Source: an uncultured Christensenellaceae bacterium
Lineage (GTDB): Bacteria; Bacillota; Clostridia; Christensenellales; Aristaeellaceae
Length of the DNA: 18,693 bases
Direction of reading: 5' to 3'
Assembly: GCA_905236495.1 (NCBI GenBank)
Contig: CAJOPV010000107.1
Coordinates: 1 to 18,693 of the forward strand
The notes under the pieces are model-generated. The model searched no databases. It saw only the letters and a program-made list of their open reading frames with translations, and was not told the DNA's origin. Shown here piece after piece: positions 1-6,720 of this stretch. The position numbers were made by a program, and so were the translations under genes. The stretch's first letter is position 1; the number at the start of each line of letters is the position of its first letter.

Positions 1-3000
1 ATCCGGATCATCCGGGAGCTGGAGATCGAGGGGGGCTGCAACGTGCAGTTCGCCCTGAACCCGGAGTCCAGCGAGTACTTCCTCATCGAGGTGAACCCCC
101 GGGTCAGCCGGTCCTCCGCCCTTGCCAGCAAGGCTACCGGCTATCCCATTGCCAAGATCACCACCCGCATCGCCCTGGGGTATGCCCTGGATGAGATCGC
201 CAACGATATCACGGGCAAGACCTGCGCCTGCTTTGAACCGGCGCTGGATTACGTGGTGGTGAAATTTCCCAAGTGGCCCTTTGATAAGTTCTACGGCTCC
301 TCCCGCCGCCTGGGCACCCAGATGAAGGCCACGGGAGAGGTCATGGCCATCGGGCAATCCTTTGAAGAGGCGCTGATGAAGGCCGTTCGGGGAGCGGAGA
401 TCAATCTGGATACCCTGAACGCGCCGCCGCTGTCCCCAGCCCCCCTTCGGGAGCGTTTGGCGGCCCAGGATGATCGGCGGCTGTTCACGGTGTTTGAGGC
501 GCTGAAAAGCGGGGTCGGGGTGGATGAAATCTTTGAAATCACAAAGATCGACCGCTGGTTCCTGCAGAAGCTCAAGGGCCTTTCGGATTTTGAAGAAAAG
601 CTGCAAAAGGAGGGCCCTACGGCGGAAAACTATGCCCGGGCCAAGCGCCTGGGCTATCCCGACGGGGCTATCCGGCATCTCACCGGGGCCGACGCGCTGC
701 CGGGCTGGGCCTTATCTTACAAGATGGTGGATACCTGCGGAGCGGAGTTTGCCGCCGAAACGCCCTACTTCTATTCCTGTGCCGACAGCTTCTGCGAATC
801 CCGGGCCTTACAGCGCAGCGGACGGCCCGTGGTGATGGTGCTGGGCAGCGGACCCATCCGCATCGGGCAGGGCATCGAGTTTGATTACAGCTCCGTCCAC
901 TGCGTATGGACCCTGCGGGAAATGGGCTACGACGTGGTGATCGTCAACAACAACCCGGAAACCGTCTCCACCGATTATGATACGGCGGATCGCCTGTACT
1001 TTGAACCTCTGTGCCCCGAGGACGTTATGAACATCATCGCCGTGGAAAAGCCCATCGGCGTGGTGGTGGCCTTCGGTGGGCAGACCGCCATCAAGCTCAC
1101 CAAATTCCTGGATTCCCAAGGCGTCAATATCCTGGGCACCAGCGCCGCCTCCATCGATACGGCGGAGGATCGGGAGCTGTTTGACGCGCTGCTGGAACGG
1201 TTCGGTATCCGCCGCCCCAAGGGGCGGAGCGTGCGCACCCGGGAGGAGGCCGTTTTCGCCGCCAATGAATTGGGCTATCCCGTGCTGCTGCGGCCCTCCT
1301 ACGTGATCGGCGGGCAGAACATGACGATTTCCCGCAGCGATGCCCAGACCGCCGCCTACATGGAAAAGATCCTGGCAGAGGGCATCGAAAACCCGGTGCT
1401 GGTGGATCAATATTTGCCCGGGATCGAATTGGAGGTGGATGTGATCTCCGACGGGGAGGATGTGCTGATCCCCGGCATCATGGAGCATATCGAACGGGCC
1501 GGGGTGCACTCCGGGGATTCCATCGCCGTGTATCCGCCCTATAACTTAAACGACGTGTTCCTGGAAAAGATCTGCGATTGCTCCCGGAAGCTGGCCTTGG
1601 CCCTGGGCACCAGGGGGCTTGTGAACATCCAATACCTGATTTACGATAACGAGCTGTACGTCATCGAGGTGAACCCCCGGGCGTCCCGCACGGTGCCCTA
1701 CATCAGCAAGGTGACGAAGGTGCCCATGGTGGATTTGGCAAGCCACGTGATGCTGGGGGATAAGCTTGTGGATTTGCATTTCGGCACCGGGCTTTACCGC
1801 ACGCCGCCCTACTGCGCGGTGAAGGTGCCGGTATTCTCCTTTGAAAAGCTGAACGACGCAAACAGCATCCTGGGCCCTGAAATGAAATCCACCGGCGAGG
1901 TGCTGGGCATCGGCAAGACCTTGCCCGAGGCGCTGTTCAAGGGCCTGACGGCGGCGGGCTTCGCCGTGCCCTCTCCCCACAGCAAGCAGAAAACGGGCGT
2001 GCTCATCAGCGTGGAGGAAAACGACTATCAGGAGATCATTTCCCTGGCGAAGCGGTTTTACGATCTGGGCCTCCATATCTTCGCCACCGCCGGCACCGCC
2101 GCCGCCATCGAAAGCCTGGGCATCCCGGTGCGCGCCGTCGCCAACGCCACCGAAAACGACGAGATCACCCGGCTTATGGAGCAGGGACAGGTGCACTACA
2201 TCGTCTATACCGGCGCGGTGAAGGACGCCACCATCGGGGATTATACCGTACTGCACCGCCGGGCCATGCAGCTTTCCATTCCCTGCCTGACTTCCCTGGA
2301 TACAGCCGGGGCCCTGGCGGATATCATGGCGAGCCGCTTTACCGCCCAGAATACCGAGCTCATTGATATCAACCATATGCGGGCCTGGCGCAGCCGCATC
2401 CGCTTTGCCAAGATGCAGTCCTGCGGCAACGACTATATCTTTATCCAGAATTTCGACGGGGCCATCACCTGCCCCGAATCCCTGTGCGTGCAATTGTGCG
2501 CCCCGCACTACGGCATCGGAGGCGACGGCATCGTGCTGCTGGAAAAATCCTCCGTGGCGGACGCCCGCATCCGTTCCTTCAATAAGGACGGCAGCGAAGG
2601 GAAAATGGCGGGGAATAACCTGCGCTGCGTCGCCAAATACCTGTATGACAAGGGCCTGGTGCGCAGCGAGTATATCTCCATCGAGATGGCGGGCGGCGTG
2701 CACCATTTGAAGGTGTATCTCAGGGACGGCAAGGTCAATTCCGTGTCCGTCTCCATGGGCAGGGCGGATTTTGCCGCCCGGGCGGTGCCAGTGACAGCCG
2801 ATGCGGAGGAGGTGGTCTCCGCGCCCCTCACCATCGGCGGCGAAACCTATACCGTCACCTGCGTGTCCGTGGGCAATCCCCATTGCGTGGTCTTCTGCGA
2901 CGGCATCGACGGCCTGGACCTGGGCGCCCTGGGGCCCAGATTCGAGTATGCCGATTGCTTCCCCGAACGGGTGAATACCGAGTTCGTCCGGGTCATTAAC

Positions 3001-3231
3001 CGCAATACCCTGCGCCTCAGGGTCTGGGAACGGGGCAACGGGGAAACCCTGGCCTGCGGCACCGGGGCCTGCGCCGCCGCAGCCGCCGCCGTGCGCAACG
3101 GCTATTGCGCCCCGGACAGCGATATCGTGGTAAAGCTCCCCGGCGGCGATCTCATCGTCCGCTGCACCGCCGAGGGCGTCACCCTCACCGGGGAGGTCAC
3201 CTGGGTGTTTGAAGGGGAGTTTGAGTACTAA
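1..3231 (+). CDS. carB-dapF: CarB-DapF fusion: carbamoyl-phosphate synthase large subunit (N-terminus missing) joined to a diaminopimelate epimerase domain
   Basis: The reading frame is open from base 1, so the start lies upstream; by comparison with E. coli CarB roughly 280 residues are missing. The CarB part (to about base 2376) makes carbamoyl phosphate for pyrimidine and arginine synthesis. It shows the end of the first ATP-grasp half (EVNPRVSRSSALASKATG), the second synthetase half (SGPIRIGQGIEFDYS, then EVNPRASRTVPYISK) and the C-terminal MGS-type allosteric domain (TGVLISVEEN to about DINHM). With no stop, a DapF-like domain of about 284 residues follows, close to the length of a whole DapF. 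It has KMQSCGNDYIF, NKDGSEGKMAGNNLRC, GNPHC and ERGNGETLACGTGAC. DapF converts LL- to meso-diaminopimelate using two cysteines. The second is present (codon 3055-3057), but the first is alanine (codon 2608-2610, MAGN instead of MCGN). An in-frame ATG at 2377 could start a separate DapF, but no good ribosome binding site precedes it. Domain identities are sure; epimerase activity is not. Confidence 0.93.
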   Translation: MRIIRELEIEGGCNVQFALNPESSEYFLIEVNPRVSRSSALASKATGYPIAKITTRIALGYALDEIANDITGKTCACFEPALDYVVVKFPKWPFDKFYGSSRRLGTQMKATGEVMAIGQSFEEALMKAVRGAEINLDTLNAPPLSPAPLRERLAAQDDRRLFTVFEALKSGVGVDEIFEITKIDRWFLQKLKGLSDFEEKLQKEGPTAENYARAKRLGYPDGAIRHLTGADALPGWALSYKMVDTCGAEFAAETPYFYSCADSFCESRALQRSGRPVVMVLGSGPIRIGQGIEFDYSSVHCVWTLREMGYDVVIVNNNPETVSTDYDTADRLYFEPLCPEDVMNIIAVEKPIGVVVAFGGQTAIKLTKFLDSQGVNILGTSAASIDTAEDRELFDALLERFGIRRPKGRSVRTREEAVFAANELGYPVLLRPSYVIGGQNMTISRSDAQTAAYMEKILAEGIENPVLVDQYLPGIELEVDVISDGEDVLIPGIMEHIERAGVHSGDSIAVYPPYNLNDVFLEKICDCSRKLALALGTRGLVNIQYLIYDNELYVIEVNPRASRTVPYISKVTKVPMVDLASHVMLGDKLVDLHFGTGLYRTPPYCAVKVPVFSFEKLNDANSILGPEMKSTGEVLGIGKTLPEALFKGLTAAGFAVPSPHSKQKTGVLISVEENDYQEIISLAKRFYDLGLHIFATAGTAAAIESLGIPVRAVANATENDEITRLMEQGQVHYIVYTGAVKDATIGDYTVLHRRAMQLSIPCLTSLDTAGALADIMASRFTAQNTELIDINHMRAWRSRIRFAKMQSCGNDYIFIQNFDGAITCPESLCVQLCAPHYGIGGDGIVLLEKSSVADARIRSFNKDGSEGKMAGNNLRCVAKYLYDKGLVRSEYISIEMAGGVHHLKVYLRDGKVNSVSVSMGRADFAARAVPVTADAEEVVSAPLTIGGETYTVTCVSVGNPHCVVFCDGIDGLDLGALGPRFEYADCFPERVNTEFVRVINRNTLRLRVWERGNGETLACGTGACAAAAAAVRNGYCAPDSDIVVKLPGGDLIVRCTAEGVTLTGEVTWVFEGEFEY

Positions 3232-3234
3232 TAC

Positions 3235-3324
3235 GAATTGCCATGCCGTGCCTGCACGGCATGGCAATTCAGAGCATCGACAAAGTCGATGCTCTGCCAT
3301 CGAAAGTCAGCAGACAGACTTTCG
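3235..3324. repeat. Three consecutive hairpins between convergent genes (palindromic element)
   Basis: Hairpin 1 is a perfect 16-bp inverted repeat (3235-3250 with 3255-3270, 4-nt loop). Hairpin 2 is a perfect 11-bp inverted repeat with an AAA loop (3271-3281 with 3285-3295). Hairpin 3 is a perfect 8-bp inverted repeat with an 8-nt loop (3301-3308 with 3317-3324). It fills nearly the whole gap between the CarB-DapF stop and the araC-type gene stop. None of the stems is followed by a long T-run on the plus strand, so it is not a textbook intrinsic terminator, although it may stop or protect both convergent transcripts. A dispersed palindromic repeat is the other reading. Confidence 0.8.
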
Positions 3325-3333
3325 CCGCTGCTT

Positions 3334-4221
3334 TTATTCCATGGGGCGGAGCTGCCGCATTTGCTTGCGGAACTGGCTGGGGGAGGTGCCCACCAGCTTA
3401 TTGAACATTCGGAGGAAATTGGAATAATCGTTGAAGCCGCACTGATAGGCGATGGCGTTCAGGGATGCGTCGGTCTGCATCATCTGCCGGGCCAGCATCA
3501 CCCGGCGGTACAGGATATAATCATATACGCTGCGGTTGGTGAACTTGGCAAATTCGTGGCTCAGATAGCTGACGCTGATGCCGAACTGCTTTGCAAGCTG
3601 ATCGATCTTCAGGGACTGGGTGTAATTGCTGTTGATATAGGTGAGCACGTCCTGAATGATGCTGTTGGAGATCACGCTGCCCGTGACGGCCTGGCTTTGG
3701 CGGATGCCCCGGCACATGGTATTGAGGAAATCCATGAGCAAGGCGCAGCAGGTGAAACGCTCCAGAGGCTCCTCCGACGAGGCGGCAGCCTGGAGGCGGC
3801 GAAGCTGATTCAGGCATTTTTCCGCGTCCCCGGGAAGGAGCTGGAAGGTCATCTGCCCCCGGGAGGTATAATTGCGGAAAAAGCCGTCCAGGTCGATCTG
3901 CCCGCAGCCCAAGGTCTTGAGCATTTCGGGGGACAGGTTCAGGTACGCCCGTTCGTAGCTGCGCAGCATGCCGCTGGAGCTGGACAGGCCGTGCATGGAA
4001 AAGGGCGGGATGATGAACAGCTGATTGGGCTTGAGCAGATACAGGCTGTTATCCACCCCGAAATATTGACCGCCGTGGATGTGGAGATAAAACTCATAGA
4101 AATCATGGCAGTGGTATTCCGGGATCTCCTTTTCTTCGCTGTAGGAATAGAAGGCCTCGTAGCCCCAGCCCTTCTCCATGGTGGTAAGGGTGGCGTTCCG
4201 TTGGCTGACCGGTGGCTCCAT
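3334..4221 (-). CDS. AraC-family transcriptional regulator with N-terminal cupin sensor
   Basis: A 295-residue cytoplasmic DNA-binding regulator. The N-terminal half is an AraC-type cupin: HCHDFYEF at about residues 37-44 and further histidines near 49 and 77, the usual ligand pocket of sugar-responsive members. The last 100 residues carry the two helix-turn-helix motifs (LKIDQLAKQFGISVSYLSHEF, split here as IDQLAKQFGIS and VSYLSHEF, then LNAIAYQCGFNDYSNFLRMF), which are typical of AraC/XylS proteins. The frame extends upstream to 4272, but ATG 4221 is chosen because AAAGGAGG (4229-4236) lies at good spacing. The gene is divergent from a pair of Gfo/Idh/MocA oxidoreductases, so it probably controls them and perhaps the nearby ABC importer. 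The inducer is unknown. Confidence 0.93.
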   Translation of the reverse strand: MEPPVSQRNATLTTMEKGWGYEAFYSYSEEKEIPEYHCHDFYEFYLHIHGGQYFGVDNSLYLLKPNQLFIIPPFSMHGLSSSSGMLRSYERAYLNLSPEMLKTLGCGQIDLDGFFRNYTSRGQMTFQLLPGDAEKCLNQLRRLQAAASSEEPLERFTCCALLMDFLNTMCRGIRQSQAVTGSVISNSIIQDVLTYINSNYTQSLKIDQLAKQFGISVSYLSHEFAKFTNRSVYDYILYRRVMLARQMMQTDASLNAIAYQCGFNDYSNFLRMFNKLVGTSPSQFRKQMRQLRPME

Positions 4222-4260
4222 GATCCCGCCTCCTTTTATCAAAATGCAGGATAGGCATAT

Positions 4261-4269
4261 ATTATAGCA
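4261..4269 (-). promoter_or_regulatory. Extended -10 promoter for the AraC-type regulator
   Basis: Read on the minus strand this is TGC-TATAAT: a perfect -10 with the TG extension. No good -35 hexamer is seen 16-18 bp upstream, which is normal for extended -10 promoters. It lies about 40 bp upstream of the ATG at 4221. Confidence 0.55.
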
Positions 4270-4299
4270 CATTTTACACAGACGATGACGATTTGTGCA

Positions 4300-4308
4300 T
4301 GATATAGT
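4300..4308 (+). promoter_or_regulatory. Extended -10 promoter for the oxidoreductase pair
   Basis: TGA-TATAGT matches an extended -10 element (5 of 6 in the hexamer) about 65 bp before the ATG at 4373. It sits back to back with the araC-type promoter. Between the two -10 sites are a tandem GACGAT repeat (4281-4292) and a short GCACA/TGTGC inverted repeat (4267-4271 with 4294-4298). Either could be a regulator site, but this is only suggestive. Confidence 0.45.
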
Positions 4309-4372
4309 AAAAGAACAATGAAAGCGCGCCTGAGGCGGTTCGTTTATTCATACAAGGAAAGGAAGAAGAAGC

Positions 4373-5536
4373 ATGCTGAAAATTGCCATCGTGGGTACGG
4401 GCGGCATTTCCCACGCCCACATCCGGGCTTATCTGCAATTCCCCGATCGGTGCCGTATCGCGGCGCTGGTGGATATCGTGCCGGGGAAGGCCCAGCGGGT
4501 AAAGGAGCAGTATCATCTGGATGCCGAGGTGTTTCTGGATCACCTGGATATCCTGGGCGGGGATTACGACCTGGTGGATGTATGCACCCCGCCCTTCGTT
4601 CACGCCCAAATCAGCATCAACGCCCTGCGCAGCGGCAAAAACGTGGTGTGCGAAAAACCTATGGCGGCTTCCCTGGCGGAGTGCGACGCCATGCTCCGGG
4701 CCCGGGATGAAAGCGGGAAAAAGCTGTCCATCATCGCCCAGAACCGCTTCCGTAAGCCCATCCGGGACCTGAAAGCCCTGCTGGACAGCGGCATCGCGGG
4801 GGCAGTGCGCCATGCCCAGGTGGATTCCCTCTGGTTCCGGGGCCACAGCTACTACGATCTGTGGTGGCGGGGCACCTGGGAAAAGGAAGGCGGCGGCTGC
4901 ACGCTGAACCACGCGGTGCACCACATCGACATGCTGGGGTGGATGATGGGGCTGCCCGACAGGGTCACCAGCGTCCTGGCGAACACGGGCCACGATAACG
5001 CCGAGGTGGAGGACCTGTCCGTCTCCGTGATGGAGTATCCCGCCGCGCTGGCTACGCTGACGGCCTCCGTGGTGCATCACGGGGAGGAGCAGCAATTGGT
5101 GTTCCAATGCGAAAAGGCCAAGATCGCCGCGCCTTACGCCGTCTTTGCCTCCCAGCCCCAGCCCAACGGCTTCCCCCTCCAGGAGAGCGACCCGGCCTTT
5201 GAGCGCCGGGCGGCGGAGCTGATCTCCGCCCTGCCCCCGATCCCCTGGGAAATGCATACGGGGCAGCTGGAAAACGTGCTCACCGCTTTGGAGGGGGGCG
5301 GGGATATCGCCATCACCGGGGAGGACGGACGACGCACCCTGGAAATAATCACCGCCATTTACAAGGCGGGAGCCACCCGAGCCCCGGTGACGCTGCCCAT
5401 GCGACCCGACGATCCCTTTTACACCGTGGAGGGCATCCGGGCAGGCGTGCCCCATTTCTACGAAAAGGCGGCCTGCGTGCAGGAATTTGAAGGCGAAATC
5501 AGCTTCGGCGGTTTCGGGAAAGGAAATGAAAAATGA
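4373..5536 (+). CDS. Gfo/Idh/MocA-family oxidoreductase 1
   Basis: A 387-residue cytoplasmic NAD(P)-dependent sugar dehydrogenase-like protein. The N-terminal Rossmann fold starts immediately (MLKIAIVGTGGISHAH, glycines at 8-11) and ends with the family motif EKP at 94-96, whose lysine is the usual catalytic residue. The C-terminal substrate domain has GGGCTLNHAVHHID. The catalytic histidine (about residue 183) is kept, but the aspartate found in inositol dehydrogenase (D-x-G-x-H) is asparagine 179 here, a change seen in many family members. ATG 4373 is preceded by AAGGAAAGGAAG (4354-4365). The stop overlaps the next start as ATGA, so the two are translationally coupled. The substrate cannot be named; a sugar, cyclitol or glycoside is likely. 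Confidence 0.9.
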   Translation: MLKIAIVGTGGISHAHIRAYLQFPDRCRIAALVDIVPGKAQRVKEQYHLDAEVFLDHLDILGGDYDLVDVCTPPFVHAQISINALRSGKNVVCEKPMAASLAECDAMLRARDESGKKLSIIAQNRFRKPIRDLKALLDSGIAGAVRHAQVDSLWFRGHSYYDLWWRGTWEKEGGGCTLNHAVHHIDMLGWMMGLPDRVTSVLANTGHDNAEVEDLSVSVMEYPAALATLTASVVHHGEEQQLVFQCEKAKIAAPYAVFASQPQPNGFPLQESDPAFERRAAELISALPPIPWEMHTGQLENVLTALEGGGDIAITGEDGRRTLEIITAIYKAGATRAPVTLPMRPDDPFYTVEGIRAGVPHFYEKAACVQEFEGEISFGGFGKGNEK

Positions 5537-6609
5537 AAGTATCCGACGGCATGACCTACGCCCCCAAGGGCAAGCCCCAGCCGGTGGTGAAGCCCGGCGA
5601 ATTCGTGTTTTCCGCCGTGCGGCTGGATCACGGGCACATTTACGGTATGTGCAACGGCCTGACGGAGGCGGGGGCCACCCTGAAATACGTGTGGGACCCC
5701 GATCCTAAGAAGGTGGAAGCCTTTCTGAAAACCTATCCCCAGGCCAAAGCCGCCCGCAGCGAGGAGGAGGCCCTTTCCGACCCGGACACCCATCTGATCG
5801 CCGGGGCCGCCGTCACCAGCGAGCGCTGCGCCCTGGGCCTTCGGGCCATGGACGCGGGGAAGGATTACTTTACCGATAAGGCCCCCTTCACCACCCTTGC
5901 CCAGCTGGCTGCCGCCCGGAAAAAGACGGTGGAAACGGGGAAAAAATACATGGTGTATTACGCAGAGAGGCTCCACGACGAAGGCTCGCTGCTGGCGGGA
6001 TACATGGTGGAGCAGGGGGAGATCGGCAAGGTGATCGCCGTCAACGGCTTCGGGCCTCATCGCCTGGGCGCCCCGGGGCGGCCCCAATGGTTCTTTGAAC
6101 GGGAAAAATACGGCGGTATCCTCTGCGATATCGGCAGCCACCAGATCGAGCAGTTCCTCTTCTATACCGGGGAGCAGGACGCCGATGTGACCGCCAGCCG
6201 GGTGGGGAATTTCGCGCATCCCCAGTACCCGGAGCTGGAGGATTTCGGGGACTGCGCCCTCACCGGCAAAAACGGGGCGGCCCATTATTTCCGGGTGGAT
6301 TGGTTCACCCCGGACGGGCTGCGCACCTGGGGGGACGGGCGGCTGTTCATCCTGGGCACCGAGGGCTTCATCGAGGTGCGTAAGTATGTGAACATCGCCG
6401 CGGATCAGCCCGGGGGCGGGCACGTGTTCCTTGCCAATGGGAAGGGAGAAAAGTATGTGAACGCCGTGGGCGTCACCGGCTTCCCCTTCTTCGGGCAATT
6501 GATCCTGGATTGCCTGAACCGCACCGAAAACGCCATGACCCAGGCCCACGCCTTCAAGGCGGCGGAGCTGTGCCTGATCGCCCAGGAGAAAGCCCTGCGG
6601 ATCAAATAA
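5533..6609 (+). CDS. Gfo/Idh/MocA-family oxidoreductase 2 (divergent cofactor motif)
   Basis: A 358-residue protein coupled to oxidoreductase 1 by an ATGA overlap. The fold is still recognisable, but the Gly-rich nucleotide loop is replaced by AVRLDHGHIYGMC (about residues 28-40) after a roughly 23-residue N-terminal extension. The EKP motif is TDKAPF, with lysine at about 116 kept, glutamate replaced by aspartate and proline shifted by one. The active-site block GGILCDIGSH (D199, H203) matches the D-x-G-x-H pattern exactly, unlike the other two copies in this locus. It may therefore keep the catalytic residues while binding the dinucleotide differently. The coupling suggests that it works on the same pathway or complex as its partner. 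The reaction is unknown. Confidence 0.87.
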   Translation: MKVSDGMTYAPKGKPQPVVKPGEFVFSAVRLDHGHIYGMCNGLTEAGATLKYVWDPDPKKVEAFLKTYPQAKAARSEEEALSDPDTHLIAGAAVTSERCALGLRAMDAGKDYFTDKAPFTTLAQLAAARKKTVETGKKYMVYYAERLHDEGSLLAGYMVEQGEIGKVIAVNGFGPHRLGAPGRPQWFFEREKYGGILCDIGSHQIEQFLFYTGEQDADVTASRVGNFAHPQYPELEDFGDCALTGKNGAAHYFRVDWFTPDGLRTWGDGRLFILGTEGFIEVRKYVNIAADQPGGGHVFLANGKGEKYVNAVGVTGFPFFGQLILDCLNRTENAMTQAHAFKAAELCLIAQEKALRIK

Positions 6610-6623
6610 AAGCGATTCATCCC

Positions 6624-6664
6624 GCCCGGGGGAGGCAGCGCGCCGCCCTCGGGCCTTTTCTTTT
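6624..6664 (+). terminator. Intrinsic terminator of the oxidoreductase pair
   Basis: Stem 6624-6636 pairs with 6642-6654 (13 positions, one G-U pair and one mismatch; 5-nt loop) and is followed by CTTTTCTTTT. It starts 14 nt after the stop of oxidoreductase 2. Confidence 0.75.
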
Positions 6665-6665
6665 G

Positions 6666-6697
6666 AAAAACGGGCGCCGGGTGAGGCCCGGCGCCCG
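6666..6697 (-). terminator. Intrinsic terminator of the ABC importer operon
   Basis: A perfect 11-bp GC-rich stem (6671-6681 with 6687-6697, 5-nt loop). Read on the minus strand it is followed by TTTTT (6666-6670), shortly after the binding-protein stop at 6721. Confidence 0.8.
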
Positions 6698-6720
6698 TCG
6701 TTCACGGGTTGGGTTGTGTA

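Noticed and set aside
2377..3231. Separate dapF gene starting at the in-frame ATG 2377
   Set aside because: No ribosome binding site is seen before it, and the frame continues from CarB without a stop, so a fusion is the simpler reading. Internal initiation cannot be excluded.
1546..3300. 584-codon minus-strand open frame opposite CarB-DapF
   Set aside because: It is antisense to well-conserved enzyme domains, and its translation is His/Gly/Ala-rich without any recognisable domain.
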